DNA from: Sulfitobacter sp. JL08
Lineage (GTDB): Bacteria > Pseudomonadota > Alphaproteobacteria > Rhodobacterales > Rhodobacteraceae
DNA: 64,000 nucleotides
Assembly (NCBI RefSeq): GCF_003352045.1
Contig: NZ_CP025815.1
Location: forward strand, 372,001 to 436,000
Direction: 5' to 3'
Shown one piece after another: positions 1-7,545 of the stretch. Under the pieces are notes generated by a model, which saw only the letters and a list, made by a program, of their open reading frames with translations, did no database searches and was not told the origin of the DNA. A program made the translations under genes and the position numbers. The first letter of the stretch is position 1, and every line of letters begins with the position of its first letter.

Positions 1-11
1 ATCTGTGGCGC

Positions 12-551
12 TCATGAGTAAGCCTCGATCCCGCCATCAGCCAGTTCGACCGGCGCAGGGTGGCGATAGACATACATCGGGCCATGACGTTCATGGGTGA
101 TGCTGCCATCGGGATATGCGCCCAGCCGCTTTGCCACAGCGGCCGAGCCGTCATTACCGGGTTTCACAAGGCTTATCGCGGTTGGCCAGCCAAGAATGTC
201 ATAGGCATAGGCCCGCGCGGCGTGGCCCGCTTCGGTGGCATAGCCCTTGCCTTCGAAACCGTTGAACAGATCCCAGCCGATTTCCGGTTCCGGCCAGCCC
301 TCGGGCTCGAACAGGCCTATCAGGCCGACGGCCTCGCCGGTGTTCCTTGTCTCGGCAATCCAGCGCCCGAAACCTTTGAGCGTCCAGTGCCCGATTTCCA
401 TTGCCAGCATCCGCCAACTGCCCTCGGCTGTCAGCGGTCCGCCGACAAAATGGGATCGCTCGCTGGCATAGAACGCAGCAAAGGGCGCGATGTCGCGCGC
501 TTCGGGTGCGCGCAAGATCAGGCGCTCGGTGGTGAGGGTCGGGATCAGCAT
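12..551 (-). CDS. GNAT-family N-acetyltransferase, RimJ/RimL-like
   Basis: Predicted cytosolic acetyl-CoA-dependent N-acetyltransferase of 179 residues. The N-terminus TLTTERLILRAP is the typical opening of RimJ/RimL-type GNAT enzymes. The central strand EIGWDLFNGFEGKGYATEA matches the acetyl-CoA-binding motif A region, and the later segment ISLVKPGNDGSAAVAKRLG fits the motif B region with the common N-x-x-S-x-x-V-x-x-K-L-G pattern. The ATG at 551 is preferred over a GTG one codon earlier; neither has a strong ribosome binding site. It lies downstream of ffh on the same strand but about 90 bases away, so co-transcription is uncertain. The substrate (ribosomal protein, small molecule or antibiotic) cannot be told from sequence. 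Confidence 0.85.
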   Translation of the reverse strand: MLIPTLTTERLILRAPEARDIAPFAAFYASERSHFVGGPLTAEGSWRMLAMEIGHWTLKGFGRWIAETRNTGEAVGLIGLFEPEGWPEPEIGWDLFNGFEGKGYATEAGHAARAYAYDILGWPTAISLVKPGNDGSAAVAKRLGAYPDGSITHERHGPMYVYRHPAPVELADGGIEAYS

Positions 552-607
552 CACAGGCCGCAGCTCCGGTCGCAGCCGTGCGGAACAGCCAACGCCGCAC
601 GCTTGCT

Positions 608-636
608 GCGGGGATATTTACAAACAAAAGGAGCGG
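608..636 (+). repeat. Intergenic repeat, copy A
   Basis: A 29-base element containing GGATATTTACAAACAAAAGG. It matches a second copy at 61140-61168 with only four differences over 29 bases. It sits four bases beyond the ffh stop codon. Both copies lie at gene ends in otherwise unrelated surroundings, which suggests a dispersed intergenic element, perhaps acting at transcript ends. Function unknown. Confidence 0.55.
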
Positions 637-639
637 TGA

Positions 640-2136
640 TCATTTCTTTTTCCCGAACCCGCTCAAACCCGGTGGCAGGCCCATGCCGCCACCCAGACCG
701 GGCAGTTTGCCGCCCATCTGGCGGGCCGCAGCCTCAAGCGCTTTGGGGTCCATGCCGGCTGCCATATCTTCGGGGCTGGGGCCGCCTTTGCCAAACATGC
801 CTTTCATGGCCTGTTTCATCATGCCGCCTTTGCCCATTTTGCCCATCTTCTTCATCATGTCGCCCATCTGGCGGTGCATTTTGAGAAGCTTGTTCAACTC
901 GCTCACTTCCAGACCGGCACCACGCGCGATGCGTTTTTTGCGGCTGGCTTGCAGAATCTGCGGGTTGGCGCGTTCCTTTTTCGTCATCGACTGGATCAGC
1001 GCGATCTGTTGGGTCAGTACCTTGTCGTCAAAACCCGCCTCTTCGACCTGTTTGGCCATTTTCCCCATGCCGGGCATCATGCCCATCATGCCTTGCATGC
1101 CGCCCATCTTGATCATCTGTTCCAGCTGCATGCGCAGATCGTTCATGTTGAACTGGCCCTTGGCCATCCGCTTCATCATGCGTTCGGCCTGTTCGGCCTC
1201 CAGCGTGTCCTGCGCCTTTTCAACCAGCGCGACAATGTCGCCCATGCCAAGGATACGGCCCGCGATACGTTCGGGTTCGAACGTCTCCAGCGCATCCATC
1301 TTTTCGCCAAGGCCGACGAACTTGATCGGCTTGCCTGTAACGGCGCGCATCGACAGGGCGGCCCCGCCGCGCCCGTCGCCGTCCATCCGCGTCAGGACAA
1401 CGCCGGTCACGCCGATCTTGTCGTCAAATTCGGTGGCAACGTTCACGGCATCCTGACCGGTCAGACCATCAACAACCAGCAGCGTTTCACGCGGGTTGGC
1501 CACATCGCGCACGGCCGCCGCCTGCGCGATCAGATCCGCATCAATATGCAGCCGGCCCGCCGTATCCAGCATATAGACGTCATAGCCCCCAAGGCTGGCC
1601 TGGGTCTTGGCGCGCTTGGCAATCGCAACCGGGTCTTCGCCCTTGACGATGGGCAGGGTGTCCACACCGATCTGCACACCCAGAATGGCCAGCTGTTCCA
1701 TCGCTGCCGGGCGGTTCGTATCAAGCGAGGCCATCAGCACGCGTTTACCATCGCGGTCTTTCAGCCGTTTGGCCAGTTTCGCGGTTGTCGTGGTCTTGCC
1801 CGAACCTTGCAGGCCCACCATCAGGATCGGCGCGGGGGCATTGTCGATTTTCAGTGCACCGGGTTCGCCTTCGCCGCGCAACACGTCAATCAGCGCATCG
1901 TGCACGATCTTGACGACCTGCTGGCCCGGAGTGACTGATTTTGTCACGGCCTGACCGGTCGCCTTTTCCTGCACCGCCTTGACGAAATCACGCGCCACCG
2001 GCAGCGATACGTCCGCTTCCAGCAGGGCGACGCGCACCTCTCTCAAAGCTGTTTTTACATCCTCGTCCGACAGCGCACCCTGTTTGGTCAGGCGGTCAAA
2101 TACGCCGGACAGGCGTTCGGATAGGTTTTCAAACAT
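640..2136 (-). CDS. ffh: Signal recognition particle protein Ffh (SRP54 GTPase)
   Basis: The protein subunit of the signal recognition particle. With SRP RNA it binds signal sequences of nascent membrane proteins and docks with FtsY at the membrane. At 498 residues it is slightly longer than the usual 450. The N domain covers about residues 1-95. The GTPase domain starts with the P-loop GLQGSGKT at residues 108-115 and holds the DTAGR motif and the TRMDGDGRGG segment. The methionine-rich M domain spans roughly residues 310-430, with a run of Met/Gly (MQGMMGMMPGMGKM) expected to line the signal-peptide groove. A Gly/Met-rich tail of about 60 residues follows. It has its own promoter and a structured leader upstream. 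Confidence 0.98.
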   Translation of the reverse strand: MFENLSERLSGVFDRLTKQGALSDEDVKTALREVRVALLEADVSLPVARDFVKAVQEKATGQAVTKSVTPGQQVVKIVHDALIDVLRGEGEPGALKIDNAPAPILMVGLQGSGKTTTTAKLAKRLKDRDGKRVLMASLDTNRPAAMEQLAILGVQIGVDTLPIVKGEDPVAIAKRAKTQASLGGYDVYMLDTAGRLHIDADLIAQAAAVRDVANPRETLLVVDGLTGQDAVNVATEFDDKIGVTGVVLTRMDGDGRGGAALSMRAVTGKPIKFVGLGEKMDALETFEPERIAGRILGMGDIVALVEKAQDTLEAEQAERMMKRMAKGQFNMNDLRMQLEQMIKMGGMQGMMGMMPGMGKMAKQVEEAGFDDKVLTQQIALIQSMTKKERANPQILQASRKKRIARGAGLEVSELNKLLKMHRQMGDMMKKMGKMGKGGMMKQAMKGMFGKGGPSPEDMAAGMDPKALEAAARQMGGKLPGLGGGMGLPPGLSGFGKKK

Positions 2137-2138
2137 GG

Positions 2139-2285
2139 GCCATCGCCCCCTTCGGTCGGTTGCGGAATACCCTATTGATGTAGGGGACCCGCGTTAAATG
2201 CACAAATGCCCCCGTGGGCGCAACGCGCTGACGGGGGGCGATCCCTTGTTCTCAAGGGACCGGAAGGCTGATGCTTCCGGATGTT
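2139..2285 (-). promoter_or_regulatory. Structured 5' leader of ffh
   Basis: The roughly 150 bases between the predicted ffh transcription start and its ATG can form several successive hairpins on the minus strand: CCGGAAG-N7-CTTCCGG (2261-2281), CCCTTGAGAACAAGGG (2242-2257), and a longer stem with CCCCCGT/ACGGGGG arms (about 2208-2237). The second and third hairpins are only a few bases apart. I recall an alphaproteobacterial structured RNA family reported upstream of ffh; whether this leader belongs to it needs a covariance search. The leader could control Ffh synthesis, or simply stabilise the message. It does not show the GGAA-loop signature of the 4.5S SRP RNA itself. Confidence 0.5.
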
Positions 2286-2291
2286 GCGGGC

Positions 2292-2320
2292 TTTTAGGCG
2301 GGGGAACGTGGCAGAGTCAA
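2292..2320 (-). promoter_or_regulatory. Predicted sigma-70-type promoter of ffh
   Basis: On the minus strand, TTGACT (2320-2315) and CTAAAA (2297-2292) are separated by exactly 17 bases. The -35 hexamer overlaps the stop codon of the upstream membrane-protein gene. Transcription would begin near 2285 and run into the ffh leader hairpins. Confidence 0.6.
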
Positions 2321-2811
2321 GCGCGGCGCGCATCAAGCCATGTATTGATGGCATCTGCGCCGCGCGCGGCCCCGCCGCCGCTGGTGTAAACCTGCGTTAC
2401 GGGGTGATTGCCCGCGCTCATCCCAGCGGGAAACACCAGCGTGATACGTGACGGTGCTTTCCCGCCGGATGACCCGGTACGCGACGGTGCAGAGGTTTCG
2501 ACAATCGCGTGGGACAGATCATCAATCGGATGGGTCACGGTTTGATAGCCGAAGACCGACTGGCGCTGCAATTTCAGGCTATTGTCGGACGCGTTCAGAA
2601 TAACCTGAGTGCGGCGTACAAACACGGCGAAACACGCCCCACCCAGCAACGCCCCCATTCCGCCAAAGCCAAGCCCTGCAAGCAAGTTGTCGGTGGACAC
2701 AAGAAGCCCGATCGCCACAAACACAAACACGAAACCGGCCAGCATGATCCCGATCAACCATGGCGTATCGTTCAGGATCAGGTGGTCGGGCGTGTTGCGT
2801 ATGACCTTCAT
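2317..2811 (-). CDS. Small membrane protein, function unknown
   Basis: A 164-residue protein with two hydrophobic segments near the N-terminus, about residues 19-38 (GIMLAGFVFVFVAIGLLV) and 44-66, separated by a short loop. A soluble tail of about 95 residues follows, rich in beta-type sequence (RRTQVILNASDNSLKLQRQS) and a Ser/Gly-rich stretch. This two-helix plus beta layout resembles small bacterial PH-like membrane proteins, but no family motif is secure. It lies upstream of ffh on the same strand, and the ffh promoter overlaps its stop. The opposite side faces azoR, also minus strand, 39 bases away. Confidence 0.7.
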   Translation of the reverse strand: MKVIRNTPDHLILNDTPWLIGIMLAGFVFVFVAIGLLVSTDNLLAGLGFGGMGALLGGACFAVFVRRTQVILNASDNSLKLQRQSVFGYQTVTHPIDDLSHAIVETSAPSRTGSSGGKAPSRITLVFPAGMSAGNHPVTQVYTSGGGAARGADAINTWLDARRA

Positions 2812-2850
2812 GGACAGACCCTAGAATCTGCCCATGCTGTATGTAAACCG

Positions 2851-3432
2851 TTAAGCGGCGATTGCCCGAACCGAGGCTTGCGCGGCCTTGAGTGTCGCAT
2901 CGGGCGACAGAGCCATCTGGTCAGCGGCCACAAATTCGACCTCGGTAATGCCGACAAATCCCAGAACGTGGCGCAGGTATCCGGTGGCAAAGTCGATGTC
3001 GGACCCCATTTTGGTGCCACCCGACGCCACCGCGATAATCGCGCGTTTACCTTGCAGCAACCCCTTGGGGCCGTCCGCGCTGTATTCGAATGTCAGACCC
3101 GCGCGAGCAATCAGATCGATCCATGCCTTAAGGGCGGCAGGGATTGCAAAGTTGTAGATCGGCGCGCCGATCACGATCACATCGGCGGCGACCAGTTCGC
3201 CCACCAGGGTGTCGGACAGAGCCAGCGTATCCCGCTGCACGTCATCGCGGTCTTTTGCGGGGGTGAAATTGGCGCCGATCCAGTCCGCTGAAATCAGCGG
3301 CAGCGGCTGGGCCAGATCGCGGCGCAGAATGCGGGCGTCGGGAAAACGCGATATGATTTGCGCCGTCAGGTCGCGTGAGATGGAATTTTCAGTACGCGCC
3401 GAGGCGTCGATATGCAGAATCGTTTGGGTCAT
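2851..3432 (-). CDS. azoR: FMN-dependent NADH:quinone oxidoreductase / azoreductase
   Basis: A flavodoxin-fold enzyme of 193 residues that uses NADH to reduce quinones and azo bonds by two-electron transfer. The start MTQTILHIDASARTENSISR carries the FMN phosphate-binding loop typical of AzoR/AcpD (H-x-x-S-x-R-x-x-S-x-S/T). The segment VIGAPIYNFAIPAALKAWID is the conserved flavin-contacting M/A-P-x-Y-N-F-x-I-P motif, and GLLQGKRAIIAVASGG is also typical. The reading frame stays open far upstream on this strand, but that extension is an artefact over the divergent lysR gene. Divergence from a LysR regulator suggests control by it, probably in response to quinones or electrophiles. Confidence 0.93.
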   Translation of the reverse strand: MTQTILHIDASARTENSISRDLTAQIISRFPDARILRRDLAQPLPLISADWIGANFTPAKDRDDVQRDTLALSDTLVGELVAADVIVIGAPIYNFAIPAALKAWIDLIARAGLTFEYSADGPKGLLQGKRAIIAVASGGTKMGSDIDFATGYLRHVLGFVGITEVEFVAADQMALSPDATLKAAQASVRAIAA

Positions 3433-3469
3433 GGTCTGTCCTTGTGTCGCGGGTTGCGGATGTACCCTG

Positions 3470-3525
3470 CCAAATTGGCTATTGCAGATACGAACACAAT
3501 TGGCGAAAATCCACATCACATGTGA
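3470..3525. promoter_or_regulatory. Candidate LysR operator region between azoR and lysR
   Basis: The 120-base divergent intergenic region contains a perfect 10-base palindrome TCACATGTGA (3516-3525) and two related AT-rich motifs, CCAAATTGG (3470-3478) and CACAATTGG (3495-3503). LysR-type regulators usually bind such dyads between themselves and a divergent target. The assignment is inferred from position and symmetry only. Confidence 0.4.
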
Positions 3526-3552
3526 AATCACGCACAGAGGGCGGCGCGCCGA

Positions 3553-4431
3553 ATGGACAACTGGGACGAAATCAGAACCGCCTATCAGGTGGCCCGTATG
3601 GGAACAGTCAGCGGGGCCGCCGATATTCTGGGTGTGCACCACGCGACTGTGATCCGCCACATCGACGCACTTGAGGCGCGGCTGGGCGTGAAACTGTTCC
3701 AACGGCACGCACGCGGCTATACGGCCACCGAAGCCGGGGATGACCTGTTGCGCGTGGCCACGGCCACCGATGACCAGTTCAGCCAGCTTGTCGGGCGGAT
3801 CAAGGGGCGCGGCGCGGATGTGTCGGGCGATCTGGTCGTGACATCGCTTGTGTCCCTGTCCCCGCTGCTGGCGCCGGCGCTGGGCGAATTTCAGATCGCG
3901 AATCCTGATGTGGTTATCCGGTATCTGACGGGCGACCGCCTGTTCCGCCTTGAATATGGCGAGGCGCATGTCGCCATACGCGCCGGATCGGCACCGGATC
4001 AGCCTGATAATGTCGTGCAGCCTTTTGTGCCCTTGCGCATGGGGCTTTATGCGACATCCGCCTATGTCGCGCGTCATGGTGTGCCAACGGGTGTCGCCGA
4101 TTTCGCAAACCATTACTTTGTGGGCCACGACGACGAAACGTCGCGCGCGCCCTTCAACAAATGGCTGCGCGCCCATGCCCCCGCCGAAAATATCATTTTC
4201 CGCAGCACGGACGCCCGCGCGATGGAACAGGCGGTTATGGCCGGTGTCGGGATCGGCTTTCTGCCGCTGTGGCAGGCCGCACAATGCCAGGATGTAACCG
4301 AAATCTGCCCCCCCGAAGAAAGCTGGTCGGCCCCTTTGTGGCTGGTCACACATGTCGATCTGCACCGCACCACCAAAGTGCAAAGCTTTCTGACCTATCT
4401 GAAGGAACAGGCCAAAGGATGGGCGTGTTGA
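3553..4431 (+). CDS. LysR-family transcriptional regulator
   Basis: A 292-residue DNA-binding regulator. Residues 1-60 form the winged helix-turn-helix (GTVSGAADILGVHHATVIRHIDALEARLGVKLFQR), and residues from about 90 form the periplasmic-binding-like effector domain. The N-terminus MDNWDEIRTAYQVAR resembles the LysR subgroup often found beside single target genes in roseobacters. It is divergent from azoR with a palindrome between the two, so azoR is the best candidate target. Its 3' end overlaps the start of the EamA exporter gene by 13 bases, implying translational coupling, and the exporter may be in the same regulon. The effector is unknown. Confidence 0.93.
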   Translation: MDNWDEIRTAYQVARMGTVSGAADILGVHHATVIRHIDALEARLGVKLFQRHARGYTATEAGDDLLRVATATDDQFSQLVGRIKGRGADVSGDLVVTSLVSLSPLLAPALGEFQIANPDVVIRYLTGDRLFRLEYGEAHVAIRAGSAPDQPDNVVQPFVPLRMGLYATSAYVARHGVPTGVADFANHYFVGHDDETSRAPFNKWLRAHAPAENIIFRSTDARAMEQAVMAGVGIGFLPLWQAAQCQDVTEICPPEESWSAPLWLVTHVDLHRTTKVQSFLTYLKEQAKGWAC

Positions 4432-5306
4432 GCCAAACAAGGCGCGGCCATCTGGCGATGCTGGTTTTCTCGGCCCTTGTCGCGGGGTCGTTTTCGCTTG
4501 GGTCGATGGCGGCCAATGAAATTGCGCCCGCCGCGCTGAATGCGGTGCGTTTTGCGATTGCCGCCTGTGTGATCGGTGGCGCCGCATTGATGACCACGGG
4601 ACTGCCGCGTAAGGCGTTTGCGGCGCCGTGGCGCTATCTGGTGCTGGGGGGCCTGTTCGCCACATATTTCGTCCTGATGTTCGAAGGCCTGAAAACCGCT
4701 GCCCCTGTCAGCACCTCTGCGGTCTTCACGCTGACCCCTGTCATGGCTGCTGGGTTCGGCTGGCTGCTTTTGCGCCAGCGTCTGACGCCACGGATGGCGG
4801 TGGCACTGGCCATCGGCGGTGCGGGCGCGTTGTGGGTGATCTTTCGCGCCGATCTTGAGGCGCTGCTGGCGTTTCGCATCGGTACCGGCGAAATGATCTA
4901 TTTCTGGGGATGTATGGCCCACGCCATCTACACACCGATGATCCGCAAACTGAACCGCGGCGAACCGGCGGTGGTTTTTACCTTCGGGATGTTGCTGGCA
5001 GGGTTCCTGATTTTGCTGGTCTATGGCTGGTCCGACCTGCGCGCGACCGATTGGGCGGCCCTGCCGGCGATTGTCTGGATCACCCTGTTTTACATCGCGA
5101 TTTTTGCCAGTGCGGCAACGTTTGTTCTGTTGCAATTCGCAAGCCTGCGGCTGCCATCCTCCAAGGTGATGGCCTATACGTACCTGACACCCAGTTGGGT
5201 CATCCTGTGGGAAATCGCGCTGGGCAACGGCGCGCCGCCGATGCTGGTTCTGGGCGGAGTCGTTCTGACAATTATTGCCCTGATCCTGTTGCTGCGCGAA
5301 GACTGA
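4419..5306 (+). CDS. EamA/DMT-family transporter
   Basis: A 295-residue inner-membrane protein with about ten hydrophobic helices made of two EamA repeats. The first begins near LVFSALVAGSFSLGSMAANEIAPAALNAVRF and the second near GEMIYFWGCMAHAIYTPMIRKLN. The conserved run GLKTAAPVSTSAVFTLTPVMAA is typical of DMT permeases. Members export or import amino acids, nucleobases or other metabolites; the substrate here is unknown. The ATG at 4419 lies inside the end of lysR, and a GTG two codons later is possible. Longer upstream in-frame extensions would overlap lysR heavily and were not used. Confidence 0.9.
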   Translation: MGVLSQTRRGHLAMLVFSALVAGSFSLGSMAANEIAPAALNAVRFAIAACVIGGAALMTTGLPRKAFAAPWRYLVLGGLFATYFVLMFEGLKTAAPVSTSAVFTLTPVMAAGFGWLLLRQRLTPRMAVALAIGGAGALWVIFRADLEALLAFRIGTGEMIYFWGCMAHAIYTPMIRKLNRGEPAVVFTFGMLLAGFLILLVYGWSDLRATDWAALPAIVWITLFYIAIFASAATFVLLQFASLRLPSSKVMAYTYLTPSWVILWEIALGNGAPPMLVLGGVVLTIIALILLLRED

Positions 5307-5322
5307 TTTTTCGTAGTCCGTT

Positions 5323-5351
5323 TTGACACAACGCATTTGCTGTTTTGCATT
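5323..5351 (+). promoter_or_regulatory. Predicted promoter of the universal stress protein gene
   Basis: TTGACA (5323-5328) is a perfect -35 hexamer, followed after 17 bases by TGCATT (5346-5351), a weak -10. The spacing fits a sigma-70-type promoter; a weak -10 often goes with activation or conditional use. Confidence 0.45.
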
Positions 5352-5362
5352 GAGCGTTAGGA

Positions 5363-5394
5363 TTGCATGCGCGCGGTTATCGTGCCGCATGCAA
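5363..5394 (+). promoter_or_regulatory. Inverted repeat in the usp leader
   Basis: TTGCATGCG (5363-5371) and CGCATGCAA (5386-5394) form a perfect 9-base inverted repeat with a 14-base spacer. It starts a few bases after the predicted transcription start and ends seven bases before the AGGAGGAGG ribosome binding site. It could be an operator or a 5' mRNA hairpin. There is no T run, so it is not a simple terminator for the upstream exporter. Confidence 0.45.
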
Positions 5395-5408
5395 AACAGG
5401 AGGAGGAT

Positions 5409-5822
5409 ATGTATCACAAAATCATGGTTCCCGTTCATCTGCAAATGCAGCCGATGGTCGAGAATGCACTGAACGTGGCAACCGATCTCGCGAACTTGTA
5501 CGGGGCAAGTATCACGCTGGTCAGCGTAACACCAAGCGTTGTCGCCACCGGCGCCACGACGCCGGAGCAGGCAGCCGACGAGCTAAAGGAAATGGCCGAC
5601 GCCCATGCGCGCAAAAGCGGTCTGTCCGTTGCTGCGCATCATATGACAACGCCGGATGTTCCCGCCGAACTTGACACTATGCTGCTCAAGGCCGTGGATG
5701 CGGTCAAGGCCGATCTTGTCGTGGTCGCGTCCCACGAGCCGGGAAGGGCGGACTATATTTCAGCTTCACATGCCGGGCGGCTGGCGGCCTTTGCCAAGGT
5801 TGCGGTTCTTGTCGTGCGCTAG
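5409..5822 (+). CDS. Universal stress protein, UspA family
   Basis: A cytosolic 137-residue single-domain Usp protein. It starts MYHKIMVPVHL, has the family's alternating strands and helices, and ends with a typical terminal strand FAKVAVLVVR. The ATP-binding consensus G-x2-G-x9-G-S/T is not clear: the corresponding region reads ASHEPGRADYISASHAGRLA, so nucleotide binding is doubtful. The start at 5409 follows a very strong AGGAGGAGG site; an in-frame ATG 14 codons upstream lies within the inverted repeat and is rejected. The gene is convergent with arsR and their stop codons overlap. Such proteins support survival under stress; the precise role is unknown. Confidence 0.88.
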   Translation: MYHKIMVPVHLQMQPMVENALNVATDLANLYGASITLVSVTPSVVATGATTPEQAADELKEMADAHARKSGLSVAAHHMTTPDVPAELDTMLLKAVDAVKADLVVVASHEPGRADYISASHAGRLAAFAKVAVLVVR

Positions 5823-6157
5823 CCGTCGTTGGCGGTCTGGTCCAGTTCGCGTTCCAGAAACCGCTCGAACGCATCCAGATTGACCGGTTCGAACTGCCCG
5901 AACCCCTGCATCCACACGCTGGCGGCGCGCAGGGCGTCCGGTTCCAGCTTGCACCATTTCACGCGCCCCCGCTTTTCCTGCGCGATCAGACCCGCGCGCG
6001 TCAGGATCGCAAGGTGTTTGGAAATTGCGGCCAGTGACATCTCGAACGGCTCGGCCACATCCGTGACGGCCATGTCGTCCTCAAGCAGCATCGTCAGGAT
6101 GGTGCGGCGTGTCGGATCGGCAAGGGCGGCAAAACTGGCATCAAGCGTATCGGTCAT
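5819..6157 (-). CDS. ArsR-family transcriptional regulator
   Basis: A 112-residue winged helix-turn-helix repressor. The region ALADPTRRTILTMLLEDDMAVTDVAEPFEMSLAAISKHLAILTRAGLI is the ArsR signature of the subgroup often paired with SRPBCC/AHSA1 proteins. The metal-binding ELCV box is replaced by DVAEPF, so arsenic or cadmium sensing is unlikely. No partner gene is adjacent: upstream is the ATP synthase operon on the other strand, and downstream the convergent usp. Its last four bases overlap the end of usp within CTAG. The signal and targets are unknown. Confidence 0.88.
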   Translation of the reverse strand: MTDTLDASFAALADPTRRTILTMLLEDDMAVTDVAEPFEMSLAAISKHLAILTRAGLIAQEKRGRVKWCKLEPDALRAASVWMQGFGQFEPVNLDAFERFLERELDQTANDG

Positions 6158-6262
6158 GTCTGATGCTTAGGCGCGCTGCGATATAATCGTCAACCATTTG
6201 GTTGAATATGCTCCTGGCGGCGAAACCGGCTTAAAGGCGGGCTGCGGCAGAAGGTCCACCTG

Positions 6263-6285
6263 TTTCATCTTTTCAAAAATACTTA
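6263..6285 (-). repeat. Possible relative of the intergenic repeat (copy D)
   Basis: On the minus strand AAGTATTTTTGAAAAGATGA resembles copies A and B in layout (TATTT, then A-rich, then AAG/GATGA). It is more diverged, and membership in the same family is tentative. It sits alone in the region between arsR and the atp operon. Confidence 0.25.
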
Positions 6286-6330
6286 CAATAACAGAGGTTT
6301 AAAGGTGTCCAGCGCCTGCGTTCAGGGCCG

Positions 6331-6359
6331 TTGACTCCGGTGTCGGCTGCGCTTAGCTA
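6331..6359 (+). promoter_or_regulatory. Predicted promoter of the F0 ATP synthase operon
   Basis: TTGACT (6331-6336) and TAGCTA (6354-6359) are separated by 17 bases, 30 bases upstream of the chosen atpI start. This is the only good sigma-70-like pair in the gap between arsR and atpI. Confidence 0.5.
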
Positions 6360-6389
6360 CGGGGCAAGGATCCGTTGGGGGTTTTGCCT

Positions 6390-6719
6390 GTGGTCACCGA
6401 CAGCGAAAAGCAGCGAATGGCGCAGCTTGAAGCCAGACTTGCCGCAGCAAAACAGGGGGAAACCCCGAAACACCATTCGGATGAACACTATTCGCAGGCC
6501 CATCTGGCATGGCGCATGGTGATTGAACTGGTGGCCGGTCTGGGGATCGGTTTTGGTATCGGATACGGGCTGGACAGCCTGTTCGGGACGCTCCCGATTT
6601 TTCTGGTGCTGTTTACGTTGTTGGGTCTCGCGGCCGGAGTAAAGACGATGCTTCGAAGCGCGCAGGAGATCCAGGATAAGAAAGTGGCCGAACTGGCCGA
6701 GAGAGACAAGAGGGACTGA
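6390..6719 (+). CDS. atpI: ATP synthase assembly protein AtpI
   Basis: A small inner-membrane protein (109 residues) that assists assembly of the c-ring of F1F0 ATP synthase and often heads the F0 operon. After a charged N-terminus (DSEKQRMAQLEARLAAAKQG) it has the conserved motif WRMVIELVAGLGIGFGIGYG with a first membrane helix, then a second helix PIFLVLFTLLGLAAGVKTM. The GTG at 6390 is preferred because related proteins begin with this TDS/TDP-type segment; a TTG at 6375 would add five residues. The gap to atpB is three bases. Confidence 0.9.
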   Translation: MVTDSEKQRMAQLEARLAAAKQGETPKHHSDEHYSQAHLAWRMVIELVAGLGIGFGIGYGLDSLFGTLPIFLVLFTLLGLAAGVKTMLRSAQEIQDKKVAELAERDKRD

Positions 6720-6722
6720 CAC

Positions 6723-7478
6723 GTGGCAGAAGAAGCGCAGAGCGAAGGCGGCGGTCTTGTTTTTCACCCGATGGACCAGTTCATCGTCAAGCCGTTGTTC
6801 GGTGGTGATGCAATCCATTGGTACACCCCAACGAACGTGACGCTTTGGATGGGTCTGGCCGTGCTGGCCATCTTTGCCCTTCTGGTGCTGGGCACGTCCA
6901 AGCGGGCCATCGTGCCCGGGCGCACGCAATCCGTAGCGGAAATGGCGTACGGGTTCATTCACAAGATGGTCGAGGATATCTGCGGCAAAGAGGGGCTGAA
7001 GTATTTCCCCTATGTGATGACGCTGTTCATGTTCATCGTCTTCGCGAACTTTCTGGGCCTGATCCCCGGTGCGTTCACCACGACCAGCCACATCGCCGTA
7101 ACGGCTGTGATGGCGGTGGCGGTTTTCCTGGGCGTGACCGTTCTGGGTTTTGTTCTGAATGGCGCGGGTTTCCTGAACCTGTTCTGGGTCAGCGCGGCCC
7201 CCTTGCCCCTGCGCCCGATTCTGGCGCTGATCGAGGTTATTTCCTATTTCGTGCGTCCGGTCAGCCATTCCATTCGTCTGGCAGGCAACATGATGGCCGG
7301 CCACGCGGTGATCAAGGTGTTCGCGGCCTTTGCGGCGATTGCCACAATCGCACCGCTGTCGATCATGGCGATCACGGCGATTTATGCGCTCGAGGTTCTG
7401 GTGTCTTTCATTCAGGCCTACGTGTTCGCAATTCTCACCTGCGTGTATCTGAAAGACGCACTGCATCCGCATCACTAA
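6723..7478 (+). CDS. atpB: F0F1 ATP synthase subunit a
   Basis: The membrane stator subunit (251 residues) that forms the proton half-channels facing the c-ring. The essential arginine lies in the conserved [12 protein letters not shown] motif (Arg185, counted from the GTG start). Five to six hydrophobic helices are visible, including [19 protein letters not shown] and the C-terminal [20 protein letters not shown]. The GTG start at 6723 follows the atpI stop closely. Residues such as [19 protein letters not shown] at the N-terminus are typical of alphaproteobacterial subunit a. Confidence 0.98.
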   Translation: MAEEAQSEGGGLVFHPMDQFIVKPLFGGDAIHWYTPTNVTLWMGLAVLAIFALLVLGTSKRAIVPGRTQSVAEMAYGFIHKMVEDICGKEGLKYFPYVMTLFMFIVFANFLGLIPGAFTTTSHIAVTAVMAVAVFLGVTVLGFVLNGAGFLNLFWVSAAPLPLRPILALIEVISYFVRPVSHSIRLAGNMMAGHAVIKVFAAFAAIATIAPLSIMAITAIYALEVLVSFIQAYVFAILTCVYLKDALHPHH

Positions 7479-7485
7479 CAACCGG

Positions 7486-7504
7486 TGCGCAGCATCGTTG
7501 CGCA
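7486..7504 (+). other. Intercistronic hairpin before atpE
   Basis: TGCGCA-N7-TGCGCA forms a six-base stem with the loop GCATCGT between atpB and atpE. The atpE ribosome binding site (AAGGAG at 7532-7537) lies well beyond it. It could help set the high c-subunit yield by affecting mRNA cleavage or stability. Confidence 0.4.
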
Positions 7505-7545
7505 TCAGAATAAATCATTCAATTCCATCGTAAGGAGAAAAAGAC

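Noticed and set aside
2139-2285. The ffh leader as the 4.5S SRP RNA gene
   Set aside because: The hairpins lack the conserved SRP RNA domain IV sequence with its GGAA-type tetraloop and internal loops, and the segment lies directly in the ffh 5' region.
2851-4665. A 604-codon open frame on the minus strand that includes azoR plus a long N-terminal extension
   Set aside because: The extension runs antisense over the LysR gene, has no domain features and contains low-complexity basic sequence. AzoR begins at its own ATG at 3432.
5363-5394. The usp inverted repeat as a terminator for the exporter gene
   Set aside because: No T run follows, and it lies within the predicted leader directly before a strong ribosome binding site.
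4395-5444. A 349-codon frame antisense to the EamA exporter
   Set aside because: Gln/His/Arg-rich shadow with no recognisable protein features.
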